Shown: positions 23,842-31,548, counted from the stretch's first letter. The stretch is 64,000 bases of DNA from Mesorhizobium sp. WSM3860 (GCF_002294995.1 NZ_NSGF01000018.1:62001-126000); one strand, 5' to 3'. The notes: generated from the letters alone by a model not told the origin. Numbers and translations: made by a program.

Positions 23842-24944
23842 ACGAACGGGCTCAGGTACCGGCCCTTATGGTCGGCGGCGCGATCAGCGCCATCATCCCT
23901 CAGTCGATCGAGGAAACTTGGCGTCTCGCCACCATGATCGTCGAGGCCGGTCTGGCGCCACAGGCGCTTGTCGGTCGCGAGCCGGCTGAGGATGCCGGCG
24001 ACGACGCCTGGAAGCGTTGGGGCAAGAGGGGCACCAGCGCCGTGGCCATCGTCATCATGTCCGGCGCGGAGCTCGGCCTGCCGCCGATGGTGGCGCTGCG
24101 CAGCTTTACCGTCATCGGCGGCAAGCCGGCGCTTTACGGCGACGGACTGATCAACGTCGTTCGAAAGTCGGGCAGAGCGAAATCGGTCGAGCTGGGCTAT
24201 CTGCGCGATGCGACGAAAGAGGCGCTCCTCAATCTCGGCCTGCACAAGGACGTGGTTGCCCAGATGAACACCGTCGATGAGCGCACCATCGGCTGGTGCA
24301 AGGCGGTGCGCTCCGACACAGGAGAAATGAAGGTCGAGGCCTATTCGGTCGCGGATGCCAAGCAAGCCGGCCTCTGGGACGAACGCCCGACCCGTCGCGG
24401 CAAGGTCTGGAAAAACAACCAGCATGTGTGGGACGACGTGCCTAACGATTCCTCCTGGTTCCGCCATCCCAAGCGGATGAAGCAATGGCGCGCAGCTGGC
24501 TTCTGCCTGCGCGAGCTATTCGGCGACGTTCTTGGCGGCGTGCGAGATGAGTTCGAGGCCCGCGAGATCGCCGGCGATCTGATCGAGCACCACGACGACG
24601 AGCCGGCACCCAGGGCGAGGCTCACCCCGCCATCGCCGCCACCGGTGCCCAGCCTCGACGCCGTCGACCCTATTCCCGAGAACGGGTTCGACAAGGATGT
24701 CGAGGGCATGCACGACGGCGCAGAAGCCGCCGAGGAGGAGCAACCAGCGGACTTTGACTACGGCAAGTTCTTCGAGGATTTCCAGATCGCCCTTCAAGGT
24801 GCGAAGTCGACCGCGGCCGTGGAGGAAATCTGGACCGAGTTCGACGTCGAGGCTCAATTCCACGACGACGAGAGCAGTCGCCAGCTGGCCGACAAGATCA
24901 AGGCCCGGCGGCTCGCTGCGCTCACTCCGCCGAGCGCGGGCTGA
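23838..24944 (+). CDS. RecT-like single-strand annealing protein
   Basis: 368 residues. Residues about 65-125 (IMSGAELGLPPMVALRSFTV, IGGKPALYGDGLINVVRKS) match the RecT/Bet pattern in which GLxPxxAL is followed by xxGKPAL. A region with W and charged residues follows (HPKRMKQWRAAGFCLRELFG), then a Pro/Glu-rich linker and a helical C-terminus. Such proteins anneal complementary single strands during phage recombination; a partner exonuclease is not obvious nearby. Coupled to the upstream membrane gene by ATGA. Confidence 0.65.
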   Translation: MNERAQVPALMVGGAISAIIPQSIEETWRLATMIVEAGLAPQALVGREPAEDAGDDAWKRWGKRGTSAVAIVIMSGAELGLPPMVALRSFTVIGGKPALYGDGLINVVRKSGRAKSVELGYLRDATKEALLNLGLHKDVVAQMNTVDERTIGWCKAVRSDTGEMKVEAYSVADAKQAGLWDERPTRRGKVWKNNQHVWDDVPNDSSWFRHPKRMKQWRAAGFCLRELFGDVLGGVRDEFEAREIAGDLIEHHDDEPAPRARLTPPSPPPVPSLDAVDPIPENGFDKDVEGMHDGAEAAEEEQPADFDYGKFFEDFQIALQGAKSTAAVEEIWTEFDVEAQFHDDESSRQLADKIKARRLAALTPPSAG

Positions 24945-24946
24945 TC

Positions 24947-25357
24947 ATGGCCGGCCGGATCGCAATCCTTCCCGACCACGGCGCCCCGGTGCTCGGTCCG
25001 CCAGAGAACTGGCGCCCGCGCGCGCTGAGCGTCCGCGAGAAGCTTGAGATCGTCGTGCGCCAAGGGGGCAAGGAGCCCGGCGGCGCGCGGCTCAACCCGC
25101 TCGAAGGGGTCCAGTTTGACCACGATCCGGCGCTGCAACGGCGACGCTGGAATCCGGAAGCTCAAGACACCATCCCCCCGTCGTGCTGCCTGGAGAACAT
25201 CGTCGCGCTGAACAAGCCGACGCATGGCGTCAAGACGCCGATCGACCAGCGCGAGATCGCGAAGACGAAGCGGATCGAGGGACGGACCGGAAAGGGTAAG
25301 CCGAAACGGAAGATCCCGAGCCGGCCCTTCCCGAAGCTCCACAGGGGCTTTCGATGA
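24947..25357 (+). CDS. HNH-type endonuclease
   Basis: 136 residues. VQFDHDPALQRRRW carries the central D-H pair of an HNH/beta-beta-alpha-metal site, and later ENIVALNKPTHGVKTPIDQREIA (cited in part: PTHGVKTPID) holds the second His, followed by KTKRIEG, all as in phage HNH proteins. It could cut at packaging or recombination sites or act as a free-standing nuclease. It sits two bases after the RecT-like gene. Confidence 0.65.
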   Translation: MAGRIAILPDHGAPVLGPPENWRPRALSVREKLEIVVRQGGKEPGGARLNPLEGVQFDHDPALQRRRWNPEAQDTIPPSCCLENIVALNKPTHGVKTPIDQREIAKTKRIEGRTGKGKPKRKIPSRPFPKLHRGFR

Positions 25358-25608
25358 GGCGCGCCAGCTACACCGAACTGGCCATCACACCCGGGGCGGT
25401 CTTCATCGTGGACCGCTGCAGGCCGGGCTTGCCGAGTGTCACCAACGACGCCGAGCGCCTCGTCGAGCAATGCCTGGCCGCCTACGGCGAGCGCCGGATC
25501 ATCTACCGCGACAGCCAAGGCGAATGGGCCGAGCTGCTCCACACCGGCATCCAGTTCCGGCGCTTCGCATCCTACACCGACCGCACGCCCGACGAGGAGG
25601 CAGCATAA
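25354..25608 (+). CDS. unknown phage protein (84 residues)
   Basis: MRRASYTELAITPGAVFIVD... strand-rich, with a helical centre (NDAERLVEQCLAAYG) and RRIIYRDSQGEWAEL. No family recognised. Four-base overlap with the HNH gene. Confidence 0.5.
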   Translation: MRRASYTELAITPGAVFIVDRCRPGLPSVTNDAERLVEQCLAAYGERRIIYRDSQGEWAELLHTGIQFRRFASYTDRTPDEEAA

Positions 25609-25612
25609 CGGC

Positions 25613-25813
25613 ATGAGCAGCATCCGCGACCTCTCCTACGAGCACCAGATGGTGATCGAGGCGATGAAGAGCCAGCTCATCATCGCCCTGGTCCGCCGGC
25701 TCGGCAACAAAGTCGAGATGCCGGTGGCTGCGATTGATTCCACCGGCTCCTCAAATCTCACGATGAAGGCGGTCGACGGCGTGTTCACCTTCGAAGTGGT
25801 GAACAAGCGATGA
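25613..25813 (+). CDS. unknown phage protein (66 residues)
   Basis: MSSIRDLSYEHQMVIEAMKSQ, then strands ending FTFEVVNKR. No domain recognised. It overlaps the next gene by four bases (ATGA). Confidence 0.5.
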   Translation: MSSIRDLSYEHQMVIEAMKSQLIIALVRRLGNKVEMPVAAIDSTGSSNLTMKAVDGVFTFEVVNKR

Positions 25814-26337
25814 CGCCGGTCCAGCGCGATCTTGCCCGCCATGCCCTCGGTCTCGACGGCCGCTGCAAGGAATCCTACCGCAACTATTTCGTGACCGGCG
25901 AAGGCAGCACCGACCACCCACACTGGCTGGCGATGGTCGAGGCCGGGTACGCGACGCGGCGCTCGGGCTCAATCCTCACAGGCGGCGATGATTTCTTCCG
26001 CCTTACGAGGGCCGGCGCCGACCTCGCGCTGGATCCTGGCGAAAGCCTGAACACCGTCGAGTTTTCTCCCGTTCAACCCCAGAAGGGACACGACCGCATG
26101 ACCGACCAAGTAACCGCTCCGCTCCGTCTCTCCGACCTCCAGGCCAGCATCGCTCGTGCCCAGATCGAGGCGAAGATGGATGTGCTCGAGAGGACCAACG
26201 AGCGCTTGACGCTTCACCTGCAATCAATCTTCGACGGCATCGGCCGCAACGAGCAGGTCGAGCTGATCTACCCGAACGGCGAGGTGGTGCTCATCACCAA
26301 GGCCCGGAAGCGCGACCGCGGCGAAGGCGGCGAGTGA
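25810..26337 (+). CDS. two-part phage protein (175 residues)
   Basis: Residues 1-95 resemble a recurrent rhizobial phage/prophage protein (MTPVQRDLARHALGLDGR, SYRNYFVTGEG, GDDFFRLTRAGADLALD). An in-frame Met at 97 begins a second helical part (MTDQVTAPLRLSDLQ, RLTLHLQSIFDGIG). This may be a fusion of two small genes or two overlapping starts in one frame. Function unknown. Confidence 0.55.
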   Translation: MTPVQRDLARHALGLDGRCKESYRNYFVTGEGSTDHPHWLAMVEAGYATRRSGSILTGGDDFFRLTRAGADLALDPGESLNTVEFSPVQPQKGHDRMTDQVTAPLRLSDLQASIARAQIEAKMDVLERTNERLTLHLQSIFDGIGRNEQVELIYPNGEVVLITKARKRDRGEGGE

Positions 26338-26552
26338 TGCCGATCATCTCCGTGTATGTCGACGAGCTGACCGCAGCTCGCATGAAGGCGATTTCGGCCG
26401 AGAAGGGCCGGACGGTCGAAGACCTGGCAGAGTGCGCGGTCGCCGAAGCCGCGCTCGACTATTACCGTCTTGCGCCGGCCGCCTCGGATCCTGGTCGCGC
26501 CGACGGCGGCGCGAACATCATCACCACTCACACCAACATCGCGGGCGCGTGA
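26337..26552 (+). CDS. small ribbon-helix-helix-like protein (71 residues)
   Basis: MPIISVYVDELTAARMKAIS followed by EKGRTVEDLAECAVAEAAL has the strand-helix-helix pattern of RHH DNA-binding proteins, with a disordered tail. A role as regulator is inferred. Start and stop overlap its neighbours (TGATG). Confidence 0.5.
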   Translation: MPIISVYVDELTAARMKAISAEKGRTVEDLAECAVAEAALDYYRLAPAASDPGRADGGANIITTHTNIAGA

Positions 26553-26731
26553 TGAGCACGTTCTTTCTGGCCGTCGGTTTCATCCTCATGATCAGCGCGT
26601 GCGCACGGCGCGCCTACCTCGATATCACCGGTCGCTGGGTGCCGATCGAGGGTTATGTCTTCGGAGCGGTGGTCTCATTCATCGGCGCGCTGCTGATCCT
26701 GATCGGCATTTTGCTGACGGCGGCGCCGTGA
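26552..26731 (+). CDS. small two-helix membrane protein (59 residues)
   Basis: Two hydrophobic helices (FFLAVGFILMISAC; VVSFIGALLILIGILL) separated by a polar loop. The layout recalls small phage membrane proteins, but no holin partner genes are present. Coupled on both sides by one-base overlaps. Confidence 0.5.
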   Translation: MSTFFLAVGFILMISACARRAYLDITGRWVPIEGYVFGAVVSFIGALLILIGILLTAAP

Positions 26732-27123
26732 TGGAAACTGCAGTTGGACGTGTCCAAACGCAACTTTCGCCCGATGAGGCGCTGACGAAGCTCTATGCTT
26801 TGCTGACGGCGAAGAACGCGCCAAAGCCGGGAAGCTTCACCAGCCTGAACGAGGATCAAAAGCGAGAATATTTCCGCCTCTCCCGACGGCGTAGCCGGGC
26901 CAGGATGCGCGCCGCCTCCTCGGTCGCTGCCACCGCAGCCAACATCAATCAGGCGCTCGCCGACGCGGCGCTGATGATCCTCGCCACCGACGCGCCCGGC
27001 GCCGACCAGGTGCGCAAGGTGCTGCAGACGATCTTTGAGCAGAGGCCGGGTGTTCCGATCTCGGTCGAGAACAAGGCCAAGCAAGGCAAACTGAAACCCA
27101 AACTGATCGCGAGGAGTGAGTGA
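26731..27123 (+). CDS. unknown phage protein (130 residues)
   Basis: METAVGRVQTQLSPDEALTK, a basic centre (EYFRLSRRRSRARMRAASS) and helices (INQALADAALMILA, QVRKVLQTIFEQRP). DNA binding is plausible from the basic region. No family recognised. Confidence 0.5.
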   Translation: METAVGRVQTQLSPDEALTKLYALLTAKNAPKPGSFTSLNEDQKREYFRLSRRRSRARMRAASSVAATAANINQALADAALMILATDAPGADQVRKVLQTIFEQRPGVPISVENKAKQGKLKPKLIARSE

Positions 27124-27608
27124 TGGAGGACCTTCCGAAGCTGGCTCTATCGGTGCGCCAGCCATGGGCGCACTGCCTCATGATGGGCTGGAAGCCGGTA
27201 GAGAACCGATCCTGGCGCGCGGGCAACCCGGGCCTGAAATTCCGCGGCGATTTCGTGATCCACGCCTCAACCGGCATGACGCGCGACGAATACGAGGACT
27301 GCGCTGATCTTTGCCGGTCTCTCGGTTTCCAATGCCCGCCGCCGGCCGAGTTGGCGCGCGGCGGGATCGTCGGTGTCGGCACCATCGTCGACATCGTGAC
27401 TGAGCTGGATAGCCCGTGGTTTTTCGGCCCGAAGGGTCTGATCATAGCCAACGCGCGACCGGTCGAGTTCATCCCTGTCGCCGGTCAGCTCGGGTTTTTC
27501 GCTCGTGCCGTTCGCGAAGAACGGCAGGCCAGTCGTGCCGGCGAAATGGATGCTGCCGCAGGCGCTGAAGGCTGCTACTGCGAAGACAGGCAGGGGCGGC
27601 TTCTATGA
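27123..27608 (+). CDS. ASCH domain protein, C-terminus possibly frameshifted
   Basis: 161 residues. LALSVRQPWAHCLMMGWKPV and ENRSW near the N-terminus, FVIHAS, and GGIVGVGTIVDI are the ASCH hallmarks (a PUA-like fold that binds RNA or modified nucleosides). After GQLGFF the frame becomes composition-odd, while the next frame reads LVPFAKNGRPVVPAKWMLPQ, a more natural ending; loss of one T in the TTTTT run near 27493 would join them. It is the last gene of the recombination operon. Confidence 0.6.
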   Translation: MEDLPKLALSVRQPWAHCLMMGWKPVENRSWRAGNPGLKFRGDFVIHASTGMTRDEYEDCADLCRSLGFQCPPPAELARGGIVGVGTIVDIVTELDSPWFFGPKGLIIANARPVEFIPVAGQLGFFARAVREERQASRAGEMDAAAGAEGCYCEDRQGRLL

Positions 27609-27621
27609 ACCCACCGACCGC

Positions 27622-28265
27622 TCAGAATTTGTAGTTGATCTTGCCAACGACGACATTCTCTGTGTCGCGATTGTAGACCGGAGGAGAAAGTGTGCTCCTG
27701 GTGCCAAAGTCGTAGTAGTTCCATTCCACTCCGGCGGTCCAATGATCAGTGAAGGCGTATTCCACACCGAGACCTGCGGTCCAGCCGACGTGCGAACCGC
27801 CCCCGAGGCTCTGAAAGAAAGGCGGAAACACCAAGGTCTCGGAGAATTTGTAGTTGGTGAATGCGGCACCACCATCGCCATATATCAAGAAGCGGTCGAA
27901 AGCGTATCCCAGACGGCCACGCAATGAGCCCAGATAATCCTGCTTGGTTGTTAAATTTGCGAATACAAATTCGTTGTCGCCCTTTACGCTCGAACCCGCG
28001 AGGTCGCCTTCAATGCCGATCACATATTGGCCTACCTGATAGTTGTAGCCGATCTGGCCCCCAAAAACGCCCCCCGACCCCTTGGTGGTGAACGGAAAGG
28101 TATTTCCCGTCCAGTGGGTGTCATTCCACCCCCGCCGATCTGCCCGCCGACATAGAAGCCGGTCCAGGAAAAAGGCATGGCCGTGACAGGCTGGACGAGG
28201 TCCGCAGCCAGGACCGGTGACGAGATCGCCAGGAATGCGACCGAACAAAGCAATGCACGTTTCAT
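27622..28265 (-). pseudogene. Omp25/Omp31-type outer-membrane protein, frameshifted
   Basis: ATG 28265 (ribosome site GGGAGG) begins a signal peptide (MKRALLCSVAFLAISSPVLA) and WTGFYVGGQIGGG, the start of a rhizobial eight-strand beta-barrel. The reading then continues one frame away (GWNDTHW, GVFGGQIGYNYQVGQYVIGI) to the terminal VVVGKINYKF with C-terminal Phe. The break is at a run of five G near 28130; adding one G restores a protein of about 214 residues. It is either dead, switchable, or a sequencing error. It lies convergent to the ASCH gene and looks like surface-altering cargo. Confidence 0.65.
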
Positions 28266-28283
28266 GTGAGCCTCCCGCATGGA

Positions 28284-28638
28284 TGACGCAGTCGTATCGC
28301 TGGAGGCGCGCTGGTCACAACTACACGTTTAACCTCTCGAAATTGTGATCACGTGCAGTTGCACGAATGCAACAGCTGCCGCGCCACGACAAAGCCGGCC
28401 AAATCCCCACTTTCAAACCCGACAGGGAAGGATCGCTCCATGAGTCCATCACTGAAAGGGCGGACTTTCGTCCATCACCCAGATGTGATGCCAGCCCGGC
28501 AAAAAGTGCAGAGACAACACGGCCGAGTGCGGATAGTCCGAGCTTTCTTGGAGGATCCTACCAAATGCTATTGCCAGTGAGACGTTGCTTCGCCGCCTGC
28601 CGAAGCCGTCTTTAGCAACCTGCCCATCGCTAGAGCCC
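28284..28638. other. gene-free stretch
   Basis: Intergenic region between the divergent OMP and membrane/GT25 genes. It holds a perfect short palindrome (CGTGCA-GT-TGCACG, about 28351-28364) that could be a regulator site. No gene seen. Confidence 0.35.
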
Positions 28639-29010
28639 ATGCCACCGGACTCGATCCGAATTGAACAGTTTTGGGATAAGAACCCGCTTATGATGCCTTG
28701 GATGGAGGAATTCCTTCCGGCAAATCGCATGTGGCAAGATGCGATGACCAACGTATTCTGGACATGTGTTCTCGTTGTTGTCGATCTAGCTCTATTATCG
28801 TTCGCCCTTCCAAATAACGTGGTAACCGGGATTATCTGCATATTGCCCGCTGGCTATCTTTTGGGAAGTTTCAATAAGAGAATGTCTCGCGCGCAGGCGA
28901 AATTCTTCCACGCCAAGAGCGATGAGGGAAGGCTTGGCAAGGCCAGCGATGCAAGTAGCCGGAACGAGGTCAGATCCGACAGCAAAGCTGCCGATCAACA
29001 AATGCCATGA
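28639..29010 (+). CDS. two-helix membrane protein (123 residues)
   Basis: After about 40 polar residues (MPPDSIRIEQFWDKNPL) come two membrane helices (VFWTCVLVVVDLALLSFAL; VTGIICILPAGYLLG) and a charged tail. It overlaps the glycosyltransferase start by four bases, so the pair probably works together on the cell surface. No family recognised; the ribosome site is weak. Confidence 0.55.
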   Translation: MPPDSIRIEQFWDKNPLMMPWMEEFLPANRMWQDAMTNVFWTCVLVVVDLALLSFALPNNVVTGIICILPAGYLLGSFNKRMSRAQAKFFHAKSDEGRLGKASDASSRNEVRSDSKAADQQMP

Positions 29011-29852
29011 AATCTTACGTCATCAACCTGGACCGGAGCCCCGGCAGGATGCAGCGCATGGCTGACCGCCTCAATGCTATCGGAGCGGACTTCGAACGAG
29101 TTCCGGCGGTGGACGGGCGGCTGCTCACCGATGCCCAAATTTCCGACGTCTACAGGCCGGTTCCCGGCGCGGCCCCAATGACGCCGGAAGAGGTGGGCTG
29201 CTTCCTGAGCCATCGCAAATGCTGGGAGCGGATCGCGTCGGGCCAGGACGCTTACGGCTGCGTTTTCGAAGACGACATGTTGATCTCCAAGCGGGCAGGT
29301 CTGTTCCTCGTTGAGGGGTCCAGCTGGATCCCCGGCGATGCGGACCTGGTCAAGGTCGAGAGTGTCGTCGGAAGGGTGTGGTTAGACCGCACGGTACATG
29401 CGCTGCGCGACGGCTTCGAACTGGCGCGCCTGCGCAGCTACTCTTTCGGGTCCGGCGGATACATCCTCTCGAAACCGGCGGCAGAGCGCCTTTTGCGGGC
29501 CACCAAGGTATTCTCGGATGCGGTCGACCATGTGAAGTTCAACCCCGCCTGTGGGATAGCCAGCAGTCTGAAATCCTATCAGATGCTCCCGGCCATCAGC
29601 GCGCAAACGCAGAGCTTCTACCCCAAGGGTTCCCCTTTGATCGAAGCGCCGGCACTCGCCGCGCACAGCGATCCTCGCTTTCCCGGCAACTTGATGGAAA
29701 AGCCGTGGCTGGAGCGGAAGGTCCTGCAGGCGCTTCGCCGGATGGGACACCGGCTGCGCCGGCATTGGCGCACCGAGGTCCTCTTTGCCGACCAGCCAAG
29801 TGCCTTCGCAGGTCAAGTTTTAGACTGCACTTCCACTGTGATACGAACGTGA
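29007..29852 (+). CDS. glycosyltransferase family 25 (LPS-type) protein
   Basis: 281 residues. MKSYVINLDRSPGRMQRM with FERVPAVDG, then EVGCFLSHRKCWERI and GCVFEDDM (the DxD-like acidic motif) are the signature of GT25 enzymes that add sugars to LPS or glycoprotein. YILSKPAAERLL is also typical. As cargo beside a membrane protein and an OMP gene it probably alters the host surface and blocks re-infection, as serotype-converting phages do. Start coupled to the upstream gene (ATGA). Confidence 0.78.
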   Translation: MKSYVINLDRSPGRMQRMADRLNAIGADFERVPAVDGRLLTDAQISDVYRPVPGAAPMTPEEVGCFLSHRKCWERIASGQDAYGCVFEDDMLISKRAGLFLVEGSSWIPGDADLVKVESVVGRVWLDRTVHALRDGFELARLRSYSFGSGGYILSKPAAERLLRATKVFSDAVDHVKFNPACGIASSLKSYQMLPAISAQTQSFYPKGSPLIEAPALAAHSDPRFPGNLMEKPWLERKVLQALRRMGHRLRRHWRTEVLFADQPSAFAGQVLDCTSTVIRT

Positions 29853-30049
29853 GCGACTTCTTGCCCCTCCGCATCCCTGACCTTGATGGCCAGATCGCGC
29901 CAAGCACCATCGGGCACAATGTCATTCGCCATTTCGATTAGAGCTCGTGCAGCCTCGTCGGTGGCGGCATCGATGCCATCCAGTTCTACCCCCTCGGGGT
30001 CGAGAATGGTCTCGCCGGTGTCGTAGATATCGAAGAAGAAGATCGCCAT
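29813..30049 (-). CDS. DUF6894-type small protein
   Basis: 78 residues: MAIFFFDIYDTGETILDPEGVEL, then EAARALIEMANDI and LAIKVRDAEGQEVAHVRITVEV in the strand-helix-strand order usual for this family, abundant in rhizobia and of unknown function. Its end overlaps the GT25 gene by 40 bp. Confidence 0.65.
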   Translation of the reverse strand: MAIFFFDIYDTGETILDPEGVELDGIDAATDEAARALIEMANDIVPDGAWRDLAIKVRDAEGQEVAHVRITVEVQSKT

Positions 30050-30135
30050 TCCCGTCAACTCTCGATGCGGCGGTTTGTTCACGGGACGCACCTGGTGAAT
30101 TTCTTACCTGCTTTCTCTTTTTCGCTTGACCTACT

Positions 30136-30154
30136 TGTAACCAAAATGGTTACA
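30136..30154 (+). promoter_or_regulatory. CI-type operator upstream of the sulfotransferase-like gene
   Basis: TGTAACC-AAAAT-GGTTACA with both arms consensus. A TTGACC (30126-30131) and a TACACT (30151-30156) 19 bp apart could be the promoter. Confidence 0.65.
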
Positions 30155-30156
30155 CT

Positions 30157-30175
30157 AAACACCGATTTGGTAGCA
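30157..30175 (+). promoter_or_regulatory. second operator in tandem
   Basis: AAACACC-GATTT-GGTAGCA, weaker. Its centre is 21 bp (two helical turns) from the first, so the two could be bound on one DNA face. Confidence 0.45.
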
Positions 30176-30186
30176 AGGGAACCAGC

Positions 30187-30828
30187 ATGAGCAGTGTGCC
30201 CGCAATAGTCGTCGGCGGTCTGGGCCGCTGCGGGACATCGCTGATGATGCAGATGCTCTATGCCGGAGGGGTTTCCTGCGTCGGCGAATGGCCGGCTTTT
30301 GAAGGCAGCGCCAGCATGTTCGGCAGCTTCGACCCGAACGCCTTCGCCGCGCTGCGCGGCCAGGCCATCAAGCTTATAGCGCCTGCCGAACACCCCATCT
30401 TCGACATGCCCAAGCACATCGTCATCTGGCTCGACCGGGAGCCGCACGAGCAGGCCAAGTCGCAGTTGAAGATGGTCTCCGCCATGTTCGGCAGCGTCGC
30501 AACGAACCGCAGAAGCATCCGCTCAATGGTCGCCGGCATCCGGAGCGAGCGACCATCGAACATGGCGGCGGTCGGAGCCAAGAGCCGTTGCCCGACGCTC
30601 CTCATGTCATTCGAGCGGTTGCTGACCCAGCCGACCGTGGCGACAGACGCAATCGCGGCGTTCCTGCAATCGCACGGCTACAAGGAGCTGAACGTCTCGG
30701 CTATGCGTCGGCAAATCCGGCGCCGCTACCCCACCTGCTATCCCGGCATGATGGAGATTGAACTCCTCGAGACGCCGGCACCAATCGGGCTCGCGCGCCC
30801 GTCACCAGGTCGACCCGAGGCGACCTGA
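30187..30828 (+). CDS. sulfotransferase-like P-loop protein
   Basis: 213 residues. IVVGGLGRCGTSLMMQML (residues 7-24) matches the PAPS-binding P-loop of sulfotransferases (GxPRSGTS-like), and HIVIWLDREPHEQAKSQ resembles the later conserved Arg/Ser region. It may sulfate a host surface glycan or Nod-factor-like molecule, but the substrate is unknown and a related nucleotide-binding role is possible. It lies directly under two CI-type operators, so it is under phage control. Confidence 0.6.
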   Translation: MSSVPAIVVGGLGRCGTSLMMQMLYAGGVSCVGEWPAFEGSASMFGSFDPNAFAALRGQAIKLIAPAEHPIFDMPKHIVIWLDREPHEQAKSQLKMVSAMFGSVATNRRSIRSMVAGIRSERPSNMAAVGAKSRCPTLLMSFERLLTQPTVATDAIAAFLQSHGYKELNVSAMRRQIRRRYPTCYPGMMEIELLETPAPIGLARPSPGRPEAT

Positions 30829-30843
30829 CCTCGACGACACAAC

Positions 30844-30857
30844 CCCTACCACGGAGA
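30844..30857 (+). promoter_or_regulatory. start-site box 9 (consensus)
   Basis: CCCTACCACGGAGA begins exactly 20 nt before the ATG at 30864, 20 kb from the nearest other copy. Confidence 0.65.
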
Positions 30858-30863
30858 GTAAGC

Positions 30864-31304
30864 ATGGAAGACAGGAACTATATCGAGCTGACGGCCTCGA
30901 TCGTCTCGGCCTATGTCGGAAACAACCCGGTGCCGGTCGCGCAACTACCTGACCTGATCGCCAGCGTAAATGCCGCTGTGCGCAAGCTCGACGGCCCGAC
31001 GATCGTCAACGCGACCGCGCCGAAAGAGCCGGCCGTCAACCCCAAGAAGTCGATCCATCCCGATTTCATCATCTGTCTGGAAGACGGGTTGAAGTTCAAA
31101 TCGCTCAAGCGGCACTTGATGACCGACCATGGCCTCACGCCCGATGCGTACCGCGCGAAGTGGGGCTTGCCGGCGGATTACCCGATGGTGGCGCCGAACT
31201 ATTCCGCCGCGCGGTCGCAGCTGGCGAAAGCCTCTGGCCTCGGCCGTCATCCTAAGGCGGCGCCGATCCGCACCAAGACGCCCGCGCGCCGCGCCTTCCA
31301 GTAG
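30864..31304 (+). CDS. MucR/Ros-family transcriptional regulator
   Basis: 146 residues. IHPDFIICLEDGLKFKSLKRHL and LTPDAYRAKWGLPADYPMVA are the Ros/MucR zinc-finger DNA-binding domain. Cys71 is present but the second zinc ligand position holds Asp74, with His84 and His89 following; some Mesorhizobium Ros homologues are known to differ in or lack zinc binding. MucR proteins control exopolysaccharide, motility and virulence genes, so a phage copy could reprogram the host surface. The start is fixed by a consensus box. Confidence 0.8.
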   Translation: MEDRNYIELTASIVSAYVGNNPVPVAQLPDLIASVNAAVRKLDGPTIVNATAPKEPAVNPKKSIHPDFIICLEDGLKFKSLKRHLMTDHGLTPDAYRAKWGLPADYPMVAPNYSAARSQLAKASGLGRHPKAAPIRTKTPARRAFQ

Positions 31305-31311
31305 GCGCGTC

Positions 31312-31548
31312 ATGAAAGTCGCCGCCGTCATCGAGCGACTTGCGGGCGGCGATTCACTGCGCCTCGGCTTCTCCAGTGGCCAGAGGCGGTGGTGGTTCGA
31401 AGGGTCTTACCAAGCCGTTCCCGAGCATGTCGTTCACGCGGCGGTGCGCGACGGCGCTGTCGCCGTGACCGAGGCCGGCGACAGCCTCTTCGGCTTCAAG
31501 GGAAATTCGCAGACCTGGTTGGTCGAGGAGCGTTCCGATGGCCGGTGA
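31312..31548 (+). CDS. unknown phage protein (78 residues)
   Basis: MKVAAVIERLAGGDSLRLGF..., all-beta in character (RRWWFEGSYQAVPEHVVHAAV). No family recognised. It lies seven bases after the MucR stop and overlaps the next gene by 11 bp. Confidence 0.5.
   Translation: MKVAAVIERLAGGDSLRLGFSSGQRRWWFEGSYQAVPEHVVHAAVRDGAVAVTEAGDSLFGFKGNSQTWLVEERSDGR

Noticed and set aside
27505..27927. Independent 140-codon gene after the ASCH gene
   Set aside because: The first part is the likely shifted ASCH end and the rest is antisense of the OMP gene.
3824..30175. Dispersed short repeats considered as a CRISPR array
   Set aside because: Copies are palindromic, kilobases apart, tied to gene starts, and no cas genes occur.
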